A stretch of DNA of 11,397 bases from an uncultured Ruminococcus sp. (GCA_900553335.1 USCU01000017.1:1-11397), one strand, 5' to 3'; numbered from the stretch's first letter, positions 1 to 6,764 are shown. Notes: generated by a model not told the origin, from the sequence alone. Program-made: numbers and translations.

Positions 1-49
1 ACGAGATTGCCTCTTGTCTCGTGGGCTCGGAGATGTGTATAAGAGACAG
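1..49 (+). other. Illumina Nextera i7 adapter, untrimmed (not genomic)
   Basis: Bases 1-7 match the end of the Illumina P7 primer (ACGAGAT). Bases 8-15 (TGCCTCTT) match the Nextera i7 index N711. Bases 16-49 match the Nextera Read-2 transposase adapter, whose last 19 bases (31-49) are the engineered Tn5 mosaic end. The order P7 end, index, Read-2 adapter is exactly that of a library molecule, so this is assembly contamination and not a transposon end. Genomic sequence begins at about base 50, five bases before the first start codon. The identification rests on recalled adapter sequences. Confidence 0.97.
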
Positions 50-54
50 GTACT

Positions 55-1326
55 ATGAATACATTAAAAGAACTCAAATCATTTATAATTCTTTGGCTTA
101 CTCAGTCGTTTTCTGCACTCGGAAGCGCAATGACAAACTTTGCGCTGGTAATCTGGCTGTATAACGACAGCGGCTCGGCGCTGACTACGGCAATGCTGAC
201 AGTATGCTCATATGCGCCGTATGTTCTTATGAGCATTTTTGCGGGAGCGGTAAGCGATAAGTGGAACAAGAAAACTATTATGCTCGTTTGTGACAGCTTA
301 GCGGCGCTCTGTACGGTTTTAGTGCTTATTCTGTTTAAAACGGGCAGCTTAGAGGTATGGCATCTATATGTTCTCAATGCTTTGAACGGACTCATGAATA
401 CAATTCAACAGCCTGCTTCGGACGTTGCGGCAACTATGCTTACACCTGAGAAACATTATCAGAAAACAAGCGGAATGCGGTCGTTTTCAAACTCGCTTGT
501 GTCAATTTTAACGCCTGTTTTTGCGGCGGCAATCGTCGCATTTGCAGGGGTGGAGGCAGTAATAGCAGTTGATCTTTTTACATTTTTGGCGGCATTTCTC
601 ACTCTGCTGTTTTTCATCAGAATTCCGGAACCCGAAAGAAAATCAGAAACAGCCGAAAGCGTATTGCAGTCGGCAAAAAGCGGACTTGTTTACCTCAAAA
701 CAAACAAGGGGATTTTGTGGATGATATTGTTTCATGCAGCGATAAATTTCATTGCGTCAATTTATGACGCTGCCTTTCCTGCCATGATATTATCTAAAAG
801 CAATCAAACTGTTCTTGGCGTTGTGAATGCTTCTGTGGGAATTGCAACACTTGCCGGAAGCGTAATTGCGACAGTCGCTCCTGCACCTAAAAGCAGGGTA
901 AGGGTTGTATGTAATTGTCTGCTGATCTCAATGAGTACGGAAAATTTTCTGCTTGCGTTCGGAAGAACGCCTGTAATTTGGTGTATCGGCGCTGTTCTCG
1001 GATGGCTTTCGATTCCGCTTATGAATGCAAATATGGACGTTATTTTCCGAACGAGAATTCCAACGGATATGCAGGGGCGTGTTTATTCGGCGAGAAATAC
1101 TTTGCAGTTTTTCACTATACCCTTGGGATATTTTCTCGGCGGATTGCTTGTAGATAAGGTGTTTGAGCCGTTTATGGCTCGGAATACAAGAGGCTTTCTG
1201 ACAAATCTGTTCGGAGAGGAAAAAGGCTCAGGCGCGGCAATGCTGTTCTTTGTAATAGGAATCGCAGGGGTAATGGTATGTCTTATTTTCCGCAGAGTAA
1301 AGGCTATCAAAGAGATTGATATGTGA
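55..1326 (+). CDS. MFS permease, macrolide-efflux (Mef/MFS_3) type
   Basis: A 423-residue integral membrane protein of the major facilitator superfamily, of the 12-helix H+-antiporter drug-efflux type. The N-terminus (ILWLTQSFSALGSAMTNFAL, about residues 12-31) is the usual first helix of Mef-like exporters. A motif-A loop between helices 2 and 3 reads GAVSDKWNKK at 64-73. A charged central loop at about 190-215 separates the two halves, and the length is typical of the family. The ATG at 55 fits the family N-terminus, but its ribosome binding site cannot be seen because an adapter replaces everything before base 50. The gene is convergent with the XRE gene and they share a terminator. The substrate is not readable; drug, peptide or metabolite export are all possible. 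Family assignment is firm, specificity is not. Confidence 0.88.
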   Translation: MNTLKELKSFIILWLTQSFSALGSAMTNFALVIWLYNDSGSALTTAMLTVCSYAPYVLMSIFAGAVSDKWNKKTIMLVCDSLAALCTVLVLILFKTGSLEVWHLYVLNALNGLMNTIQQPASDVAATMLTPEKHYQKTSGMRSFSNSLVSILTPVFAAAIVAFAGVEAVIAVDLFTFLAAFLTLLFFIRIPEPERKSETAESVLQSAKSGLVYLKTNKGILWMILFHAAINFIASIYDAAFPAMILSKSNQTVLGVVNASVGIATLAGSVIATVAPAPKSRVRVVCNCLLISMSTENFLLAFGRTPVIWCIGAVLGWLSIPLMNANMDVIFRTRIPTDMQGRVYSARNTLQFFTIPLGYFLGGLLVDKVFEPFMARNTRGFLTNLFGEEKGSGAAMLFFVIGIAGVMVCLIFRRVKAIKEIDM

Positions 1327-1354
1327 TAAATTAGAAATATAATAGCGTAAAAAC

Positions 1355-1399
1355 AAAAGAGCTAAGCTCACAAGTTATGCGTGAGGTTAGCTCTTTTTT
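1355..1399. terminator. Bidirectional intrinsic terminator between convergent genes
   Basis: The arms 1355-1371 and 1381-1397 form a 17 bp stem with one G-G mismatch and a 9-base loop. On the plus strand the stem runs into a T tract (1394-1399), ending the MFS transcript. On the minus strand it runs into TTTTGTTTTT, ending the XRE transcript. The right arm includes the stop codon and last codons of the XRE gene. Confidence 0.9.
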
Positions 1400-1677
1400 C
1401 GTAATGCGTTTATCATTTTTTGTATAAGTTCGATATTCTCTTGCGATAGGTCGCTGACATCAAGGTATTGCTGTTTATCCTCAAGTCCCAACAAATAATC
1501 TGTTGAAACATGAAAAGCTTTTGCTATTTTGATCAGTATTTCTGGGGAAGGGTTTCGGTCAGACAATTCATAATAACTCACAGTAGTTTTAGTTACCCAA
1601 AGCTTATCAGCCAGCTGCTGCTGAGTTAGTCCGGCATCTTGTCTTAATTTCTTTAATTTTTTTCCAAAGTCAACCAT
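1387..1677 (-). CDS. XRE/Cro-family HTH transcriptional regulator
   Basis: A 96-residue cytoplasmic DNA-binding protein. Residues about 6-62 form the HTH_3 domain: a first helix with KKLRQDAGLTQQQLADKL, the recognition region KTTVSYYE, then NPSPEILIKIAKAFHVSTDYLLG, the standard ending of the fold. A short polar tail of about 30 residues follows, without a peptidase or sensor domain. I start it at the ATG at 1677 because a GAGGT ribosome binding site (minus strand, 1684-1688) lies 6 bases upstream. An upstream in-frame TTG at 1695 would add six residues that translate through this site. The gene diverges from the lipoprotein gene, and the shared 133 bp region holds an inverted repeat, so control of itself and the lipoprotein is plausible but inferred. 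Its stop codon lies inside the shared terminator. Confidence 0.9.
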   Translation of the reverse strand: MVDFGKKLKKLRQDAGLTQQQLADKLWVTKTTVSYYELSDRNPSPEILIKIAKAFHVSTDYLLGLEDKQQYLDVSDLSQENIELIQKMINALRKKS

Positions 1678-1713
1678 ATTGATACCTCGATTCAACTTCT
1701 AGATTACAACATT

Positions 1714-1744
1714 ATTATATGAAATATGTTTACTAAAAGTACAA
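1714..1744 (-). promoter_or_regulatory. Probable promoter of the XRE gene
   Basis: The minus strand carries a perfect TATAAT at 1719-1714. The best upstream hexamer is a poor TTGTAC at 1744-1739, giving a 19 bp spacer. The position, about 37 bp upstream of the ATG, fits. The -35 is weak, so the promoter may need help or be inefficient. Confidence 0.45.
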
Positions 1745-1762
1745 AAATAGTTGACTTTTACT
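1732..1762. promoter_or_regulatory. Candidate operator: inverted repeat between the divergent genes
   Basis: ACTAAAAGT (1732-1740) and ACTTTTACT (1754-1762) are inverted copies matching at 8 of 9 positions, with centres 22 bp apart, about two helical turns. The right half overlaps the -35 hexamer and spacer of the lipoprotein promoter. The left half overlaps the -35 area of the XRE promoter. A repressor bound here could control both genes. That it is the XRE protein is inference. Confidence 0.4.
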
Positions 1763-1779
1763 TTTTTGTATGTTATAAT
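1751..1779 (+). promoter_or_regulatory. Strong sigma-A promoter of the lipoprotein gene
   Basis: The -35 is TTGACT (1751-1756) and the -10 is TATAAT (1774-1779), separated by 17 bp. The -10 also has the TGn extension (TGT at 1771-1773). This is the closest match to a consensus promoter in the window. It lies 31 bp upstream of the ATG at 1811. Confidence 0.85.
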
Positions 1780-1810
1780 TTAAAAAAACAATATATCGGA
1801 GGAGATTTAT

Positions 1811-2602
1811 ATGAAAAAAATAATAGCAGTTCTTTTAGCAGCATTATGTGCGTTTTCGTTTAGTGCTTGTGACAATGAGAACAGCAGTTCGGAAAACAGT
1901 ACAACAGAAGCTGCTGCAACCACCACAACTGAAGCGCAGGCTGAAGAAACTACAGAGGAAACAACAGAAGGGGCTACTGAAGAAAGTACAAAGGCTCCGT
2001 CAGGCGCAGAAGATATTTCAGGAGCTGACGCTTCTAAAACTTCAAAGGAAGATCCTATTGCTCTCGGCGATTGGGCTGCAATTGCAACATATGCAGTAGA
2101 GGACGAGGTATATCATAATGTAAACGTAAGGTTGACAAAGGTTACCACAACGTCAGAGGACGAAGATTATGTCAATGAAGCACTTGAGCTTAATAACAAA
2201 TGCAGCTCTGATTACGGTCAGATAAAGGTTGCCGATCTTAAGCTTCCTTCTGACTGTGAGGTTTGTATACTTGATTACGAGGTAAATATTCCTGCTGATT
2301 TTCCTGTCGGAAAATTAGGCACTGTAGCATCTCCAAACTTCAGCTTCTCTATATCCAATATGAAGGGCGGCGGAATTCCTAATGCCGACGGAACTGCAAC
2401 ATATATAGGTCTAACCTCTGTTCGCAGTCTTAAGACTGAAAAGGATTCAAAATATGAGCCGGGAAATACATATTCATGCCGCTGCTATTTTGCAATGGTG
2501 AAGGGATACGAGGATTTCGTTATTTCGACTCGTGCTTATCCGGAAGGAACTAAAGACGTTTATGAAGCGGAATCTTACGATGTATATTTTGCAAAAAAAT
2601 AA
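1811..2602 (+). CDS. Secreted lipoprotein with Thr/Glu-rich linker, function unknown
   Basis: A 263-residue predicted lipoprotein. Residues 1-19 are a signal peptide (MKK, then a hydrophobic stretch) ending in the lipobox FSAC, so Cys20 would be lipidated and anchored to the outer face of the membrane. Residues about 22-80 are a low-complexity Ser/Thr/Glu linker, probably a disordered spacer across the wall. Residues about 82-263 look like a folded beta-rich domain, with alternating hydrophobic strands such as YHNVNVRLTKV and CEVCILDYEV and several Cys residues. I do not recognise the domain; a DUF4352-like Ig fold is a guess. The start has a GGAGGAG site (1798-1804) six bases upstream and a strong promoter. 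It diverges from the XRE gene, its possible regulator, and has its own terminator, so it is probably monocistronic. Confidence 0.85.
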   Translation: MKKIIAVLLAALCAFSFSACDNENSSSENSTTEAAATTTTEAQAEETTEETTEGATEESTKAPSGAEDISGADASKTSKEDPIALGDWAAIATYAVEDEVYHNVNVRLTKVTTTSEDEDYVNEALELNNKCSSDYGQIKVADLKLPSDCEVCILDYEVNIPADFPVGKLGTVASPNFSFSISNMKGGGIPNADGTATYIGLTSVRSLKTEKDSKYEPGNTYSCRCYFAMVKGYEDFVISTRAYPEGTKDVYEAESYDVYFAKK

Positions 2603-2628
2603 ATTTTCATACGGTAATCTGTAACACC

Positions 2629-2679
2629 GCCGCAGGCATTTTGCCTGCGGCAGTTTTTATAGCTGCCGTTTTTGTTTTT
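2629..2679 (+). terminator. Intrinsic terminator with overlapping second hairpin
   Basis: GCCGCAGGCA (2629-2638) pairs perfectly with TGCCTGCGGC (2642-2651), followed by AGTTTTT. A second, mutually exclusive hairpin pairs CGGCAG (2648-2653), part of the first stem's right arm, with CTGCCG (2663-2668) and is followed by TTTTTGTTTTT. The first ends the lipoprotein transcript; the second could be a backup. Confidence 0.9.
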
Positions 2680-2729
2680 ACAAACAGCATTTTATCTAAT
2701 TTTCAGTACGTTCTTTTGTGCAATATTTT

Positions 2730-2771
2730 TTGTTTTCCGGAGTAGATTTTTACTGTAATATATGGTAAAAT
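2730..2771 (+). promoter_or_regulatory. Weak candidate promoter and operator upstream of fucI
   Basis: The fucI leader lacks a good consensus promoter. The best candidate is TTGTTT (2730-2735), an 18 bp spacer, and TGTAAT (2754-2759). TTTTAC (2748-2753) and GTAAAA (2765-2770) form an inverted repeat around the -10, with 11 bp between the arms, which could be a repressor site. Both calls are tentative in such AT-rich sequence. Confidence 0.3.
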
Positions 2772-2819
2772 AAAAATGTTAAACTAAAACATAAATTTAT
2801 ATCACAAGGAGGATATATT

Positions 2820-4625
2820 ATGGCAAATAAGAAACTTATAGGCGGATATCCTGTAATCGGAATCCGTCCGGTGATCGACGGAAGAAGAGGTCCTATGAAG
2901 CTTCGTGAAAGCTTGGAGGATCAGACAATGGCGCTCGCAAATGCTGCTAAAAAGCTTTTTGAAGAGAATTTGTGCTATTCAGACGGCGAGCCGGTAAAAG
3001 TTATAATTTCTGACACTACTATCGGAAGAGTTCCTGAGTCTGCTGCCTGTGCGGAAAAATTTAAAAAGGCGGGAGTGGATATTACGCTTACAGTAACTCC
3101 TTGCTGGTGCTACGGATCGGAAACAATGGACATGGATCCTATGACAATTAAGGGTGTGTGGGGATTTAACGGAACTGAAAGACCGGGAGCAGTTTATCTT
3201 GCATCTGTTTTGGCAACTCACGCACAAAAGGGACTTCCTGCATTTGGAATTTACGGTCATGAAGTTCAGGACGTCGATGACGTTGAAACTATTCCTGACG
3301 ATGTAAAGGAAAAGCTCCTTCGATTCGGACGTGCTTCAGTTGCAGCCGCTACAATGAGAGGAAAGAGCTATCTTCAGATAGGTTCTATGTGTATGGGTAT
3401 CGGAGGTTCGATAATTGATCAGGCATTTATGGAAGAATATCTCGGTATGAGAGTTGAGTCTGTAGATGAGGTCGAGATCCTTCGCCGAATGGAAGAGGGG
3501 ATCTATAACCACGAAGAATATGAGAGAGCGCTTGCATGGACAAAGGAGCATTGTAAAGAGGGACGTGACGACAATCCTGATTTTGTTAAATTTAGCCGAG
3601 AGGAAAAAGATAAGCAGTGGGAATTTACAATTAAAATGTACTGTATTATCAAGGATCTCATAAGCGGAAACGATAAGCTTCCTGAAGGCTTTGAAGAAGA
3701 AATGGCAGGTCATAATGCAATAGCGGCAGGTTTCCAGGGACAAAGACAGTGGACGGATCACTGGCCGAATTGTGATTATCCTGAAGCGATTTTGAATTCA
3801 TCATTTGACTTTGAGGGTAAGAAAGAGCCTATCACGTTTGCAACTGAAAACGATGTTTTAAACGGCTTGGGAATGCTGTTTATGAAGCTTTTGACCAACC
3901 GTGCACAGATTTTTGCTGACGTCCGCACATATTGGAGTCCTGAAGCTACAAAGAGAGTTACAGGATATGACCTTGAGGGTAAAGCAAAAGAAAACGGCGG
4001 TATTATTCACCTTCTCAACTCAGGTGCGGCTTGTCTTGACGCTTGCGGAGAGTGTCGTGATGAGGACGGAAACGCTGTTATGAAGCGGTGGTGGGACGTA
4101 ACCGATGAGGACATCAAAAAGATGACCGACGCTACCGTTTGGTGTGAGGCAGGTTTTGACAACTTCCGCGGAGGCGGATTCTCCTCTCACTTTACAACAA
4201 GAGCAGAAATGCCTGCAACTATGATAAGACTTAACCTTGTTAAGGGCTTAGGACCTGTGCTTCAGATCGCTGAGGGCTGGACAGTTAAGCTCCCTGACGA
4301 GGTTTCGGATACTCTTATGGAAAGAACAAACCCAACTTGGCCGTGCACATGGTTTACTCCTCGCACAACCGGAGAGGGTGCGTTTAAGTCGGCTTATGAC
4401 GTTATGAATAACTGGGGCGCAAATCACGGAGCGATAAGCTACGGACATATCGGCGCTGATCTTATCACGCTATGCTCGATTTTGAGAATCCCTGTTTGTA
4501 TGCATAACGTACCCGAGGATAAGATTTTCCGTCCTGCTGCATGGAATGCATTCGGCATGGATAAGGAAGGACAGGACTACAGAGCTTGTGCAGCATACGG
4601 ACCTATGTATAAAAACATCAGATAA
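2820..4625 (+). CDS. fucI: L-fucose isomerase
   Basis: Interconverts L-fucose and L-fuculose (EC 5.3.1.25) in the cytoplasm; the family also accepts D-arabinose. At 601 residues it is close to E. coli FucI (591). The N-terminus ([20 protein letters not shown], 8-27) and the conserved core [11 protein letters not shown] (304-314), [10 protein letters not shown] (322-331) and ATENDVLNG (341-349) are diagnostic. By spacing, Glu343, Asp367 and His536 (in NWGANHG) correspond to the Mn2+ ligands Glu337, Asp361 and His528 of the E. coli enzyme. All are present, so the enzyme should be active. The start is supported by AAGGAGG (2806-2812) seven bases upstream. It is the first gene of the fucose cluster. 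Its TAA stop is the first three bases of a repeat module, TAATTCGGAATTC. Confidence 0.96.
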   Translation: MANKKLIGGYPVIGIRPVIDGRRGPMKLRESLEDQTMALANAAKKLFEENLCYSDGEPVKVIISDTTIGRVPESAACAEKFKKAGVDITLTVTPCWCYGSETMDMDPMTIKGVWGFNGTERPGAVYLASVLATHAQKGLPAFGIYGHEVQDVDDVETIPDDVKEKLLRFGRASVAAATMRGKSYLQIGSMCMGIGGSIIDQAFMEEYLGMRVESVDEVEILRRMEEGIYNHEEYERALAWTKEHCKEGRDDNPDFVKFSREEKDKQWEFTIKMYCIIKDLISGNDKLPEGFEEEMAGHNAIAAGFQGQRQWTDHWPNCDYPEAILNSSFDFEGKKEPITFATENDVLNGLGMLFMKLLTNRAQIFADVRTYWSPEATKRVTGYDLEGKAKENGGIIHLLNSGAACLDACGECRDEDGNAVMKRWWDVTDEDIKKMTDATVWCEAGFDNFRGGGFSSHFTTRAEMPATMIRLNLVKGLGPVLQIAEGWTVKLPDEVSDTLMERTNPTWPCTWFTPRTTGEGAFKSAYDVMNNWGANHGAISYGHIGADLITLCSILRIPVCMHNVPEDKIFRPAAWNAFGMDKEGQDYRACAAYGPMYKNIR

Positions 4626-4659
4626 TTCGGAATTCGTAATTAATTTTGAAAGAAGATAA
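4623..4659 (+). repeat. Partial AATTCGG-type element at the fucI stop codon
   Basis: The fucI stop codon starts the module TAATTCGGAATTC (4623-4635). The 22 bases at 4638-4659 are identical to 6568-6589, which spans the 5' end of the decayed four-helix-bundle gene. The codons from TTG 4646 read LKED, as in that remnant, then diverge to a stop at 4670. This is best seen as a truncated copy of the element found further downstream. It lies just before the DUF2442 ribosome binding site. Confidence 0.65.
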
Positions 4660-4682
4660 GATGTTCTTGTAAGGGGAATGTT

Positions 4683-4931
4683 ATGCGTAAAATATTAAAA
4701 GTTACGCCGCCGGATAATTATCGGTTGATTGCTGAATTTGAAAACGGAGAGAAGTGTATTGCGGATATTAAGCCGTTAATGAACAAAAAGGTTTTCTCTA
4801 TGCTTGAAGATGTTTCTTTGTTCAATCGAGCATACATTGAATTCGGTGCGGTTACATGGCGTACTCCGGATGGAAACGAAATTGACATTTGCCCCGATAA
4901 ACTATACATGGATAGTATTCCGTATATTTAG
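4683..4931 (+). CDS. DUF2442 family small protein
   Basis: An 82-residue protein matching the DUF2442 pattern: a short strand with a P (VTPPDNYRLIAEFENGE), a DIKPL segment (about residues 28-32), a central FSMLED helix, and the closing WRTPDGNEIDICPDKLY (59-75). The length is normal for the family. The molecular role is unknown; members often sit near toxin-antitoxin or mobile-element genes, and no partner toxin is visible here. AAGGGGA (4671-4677) lies five bases upstream of the ATG. Its TAG stop (4929-4931) overlaps the kinase gene's ribosome binding site, with 11 bp between the two genes, so the two are probably translationally coupled. Family assignment is solid; a role in fucose use would be inferred from position only. 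Confidence 0.85.
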   Translation: MRKILKVTPPDNYRLIAEFENGEKCIADIKPLMNKKVFSMLEDVSLFNRAYIEFGAVTWRTPDGNEIDICPDKLYMDSIPYI

Positions 4932-4942
4932 GAGGTGACAAT

Positions 4943-6409
4943 ATGACCAAAAAAGTTTTAGCTATAGACTTCGGGGCGTCCTCAGGGCGTGCCATAGTCG
5001 GCATATTTGACGGTGAGCGAGTTGCACTTGAGGAGATACACCGTTTTTCAAACGATCCCGTTATATTGGGCGGCACTATGTATTGGGATGTGCTGAGATT
5101 ATTCCATGAGATAAAGCAAAGCCTTATAAAAGCAAAGCCGTATGACGTGGAAAGTGTGGCGATAGATACATGGGGTGTTGATTTCGGACTGATCGATAAG
5201 GACGGAAGACTTATCGACAACCCTGTGCATTACCGTGACGCACGCACCAACGGAATGCTTGATGAAGCGTTTAAACTTATTCCAAAGGACAATTTTTATA
5301 ATGCAACGGGCAACCAGTTTATGGAGATAAACACAGCCTTTCAGCTTTTGTCGCTTGTAAAAAACCGTCCTGAGCTTTTGGAGCGTGCGGATAAAATGCT
5401 AATGATGCCCGATTTGTTTTCCTACTTTTTAACAGGTGAGAAAAAGGCGGAGCGATCTATCGCATCTACTACACAGCTTTTTGACCAAAATACAAAAGAC
5501 TGGTCAAGGGAAACGGTTAAGGCGCTTGGGATCAACGAGGAAATTTTGCCCGAGATCACCGAGAGCGGTAGCGTAATAGGAACGCTTTCAAAGGAGCTTT
5601 GCGAGGAGCTTGACATAAAGCCTATTAAAGTCATTGCCGTATGCGGACATGATACACAGTCGGCTTTGGTTGCTGCTCCTGCAAACAATAACGACTTTGC
5701 CTTTCTTTCAAGCGGAACATGGTCGCTGTTCGGTACTGAACTTGACGAGCCGATTATAAATGAAAAATCGCTTGCGCTAAACGTTACAAACGAGCAGGGA
5801 TATGCCGGTAAGACCTCGTTTTTGAAGAATATCATAGGTTTGTGGCTTATACAGGAAAGCCGCCGCCAGTGGATTCGAGAGGGCATGGAGTATAGCTTTA
5901 TGGAGCTTGAAACACTTGCGAAAGAAGCCGAACCTTTTAAGTGCTTTATTGATCCGGACGCTCCTGAGTTTACTCCTGCGGGAAATATTCCGAAAAGAAT
6001 AAGAGAGTACTGCGAGAAGTCCGGGCAGTATGTTCCTCAGACGGTCGGCGAAATTATGCGGTGCATTTATGAAAGCCTTGCTCTTAAGTACAAGGCGGCA
6101 ATCAGCGAGCTTGAGGAATGCACGGGCAAGAAGTTTGAAACGCTTTATATGATCGGCGGAGGAACTAAGGATAAATTTTTGTCTGCTCTTACGGCGAACT
6201 CCTGCGGTATAACCGTATCAAGCGGTCCTGTTGAAGCGACTGCAATGGGAAATGTTTTGATTCAGCTTATGGCACAGGGAGAGGTTGAGAACTTATCCCG
6301 TGCGAGAGAAATTGTAAGAGCAAGCGAAAAGATTTCCTATTTTGAGCCTGAGAACACGGACGAATGGGAAAAGGCTTATGAAAAATACGAGAAAGTAATT
6401 CGGAATTAA
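4943..6409 (+). CDS. FGGY-family sugar kinase, RhaB type (probable L-fuculokinase)
   Basis: An ATP-dependent ketose kinase of 488 residues in the rhamnulokinase branch of the FGGY family. Visible motifs are the phosphate-binding DFGASSGR (9-16), the substrate region DTWGVDFGL (75-83) and HYRDARTNG (96-104), the catalytic Asp237 in GHDTQSA, SSGTWSL (256-262) and the adenosine-binding GGG (405-407). By sequence it resembles E. coli RhaB more than FucK. By position between fucI and fucU, its likely substrate is L-fuculose, giving L-fuculose-1-phosphate. L-rhamnulose cannot be excluded, but no rhamnose isomerase is present. AGGAGGTG (4930-4937) precedes the ATG. The final codons (VIRN, then stop) fall in the module TAATTCGGAATTA (6396-6408), so the C-terminal tail seems to be supplied by repeat DNA. 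The 163 bp repeat starts right after the stop. Confidence 0.93.
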   Translation: MTKKVLAIDFGASSGRAIVGIFDGERVALEEIHRFSNDPVILGGTMYWDVLRLFHEIKQSLIKAKPYDVESVAIDTWGVDFGLIDKDGRLIDNPVHYRDARTNGMLDEAFKLIPKDNFYNATGNQFMEINTAFQLLSLVKNRPELLERADKMLMMPDLFSYFLTGEKKAERSIASTTQLFDQNTKDWSRETVKALGINEEILPEITESGSVIGTLSKELCEELDIKPIKVIAVCGHDTQSALVAAPANNNDFAFLSSGTWSLFGTELDEPIINEKSLALNVTNEQGYAGKTSFLKNIIGLWLIQESRRQWIREGMEYSFMELETLAKEAEPFKCFIDPDAPEFTPAGNIPKRIREYCEKSGQYVPQTVGEIMRCIYESLALKYKAAISELEECTGKKFETLYMIGGGTKDKFLSALTANSCGITVSSGPVEATAMGNVLIQLMAQGEVENLSRAREIVRASEKISYFEPENTDEWEKAYEKYEKVIRN

Positions 6410-6572
6410 AATAATTCTTAATTCGCAATGCGCTGAGCAGGCGACCGCTCGCAGTGCGAGAAACAGGGAGTTTGCGAAGGGAAGAAATAAGGAGAATTTC
6501 GACAGCGAACAGCGGAGAAAGGCGACTATATTTCTGACCGTATATGCGTAATTAATTAGGAATTCGGAATTA
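6410..6572 (+). repeat. 163 bp dispersed repeat, copy 1 (MITE-like)
   Basis: Matches 7251-7413 at 159 of 163 positions by direct comparison; differences are at 6530, 6546, 6558 and 6562. There is no plausible reading frame in it. The ends are imperfect inverted repeats: TTAATTCGCAATGCG (6418-6432) against the complement of 6539-6555, TTAATTACGCATATACG. Inside are an odd palindrome CTCGCA-G-TGCGAG (6448-6460) and an overlapping hairpin GAGC(A)GG-CGA-CCGCTC (6435-6450). The right end is an AATTCGGAATTA module. It begins directly after the kinase stop codon. The size, the near-identity and the inverted ends suggest a non-autonomous mobile or REP-like element. Confidence 0.85.
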
Positions 6573-6575
6573 ATT

Positions 6576-6762
6576 TTGAAAGAAGATAATTTAATTGTAG
6601 ACAAGAATAAATATTTGCATTGCGGATAATAAGGCTCTATTACTGGTTGGAGCTATTAAGTGAAAGCGATATATCTACAACAAAATGTTTGATAGCATTC
6701 ACACAGATTGCCAAGATCTAATTAAAATTTTGGTATCAATAACAAAAACTCAAAAGTATTAG
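6576..6762 (+). pseudogene. Decayed four-helix-bundle gene (23S rRNA IVS / S23-family)
   Basis: Three pieces in three frames together read as a shortened member of the four-helix-bundle family first known from 23S rRNA intervening sequences. Frame one, from TTG 6576, gives LKEDNLIVDKNK. Frame two, from about 6611, gives FALRIIRLYYWLELLSESD. Frame three, up to the TAG at 6760-6762, gives YIYNKMFDSIHTDCQDLIKI and then a short tail. Family members typically have an N-terminus like KENIIVDKS..FALRIVRLYKYL, and a C-terminal half with YWLELL, SDYI, F.SI..DC.ELI.IL.SIIKT, and are about 120 residues long. Here the N-terminal helix runs straight into YWLELL, so roughly 55-60 residues of the middle are missing, in addition to two frameshifts. 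Not functional. AATTCGG/AATTCCG sequence borders it on both sides. The family call is from memory of the consensus. Confidence 0.68.
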
Positions 6763-6764
6763 GG

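Noticed and set aside
31..49. Tn5 mosaic end, as a possible transposon terminus
   Set aside because: It is directly preceded by the P7 end and an index sequence, which only occurs in library adapters.
6293..6604. 103-residue open frame on the minus strand
   Set aside because: It runs antisense across the end of the kinase gene and through the non-coding repeat; the protein has no recognisable domain or ribosome binding site.
6661..6675. cre-like catabolite control site (TGAAAGCG...)
   Set aside because: Only the left half matches the cre consensus; the right half lacks the required C/G positions, and the bases fall inside the decayed four-helix-bundle gene.
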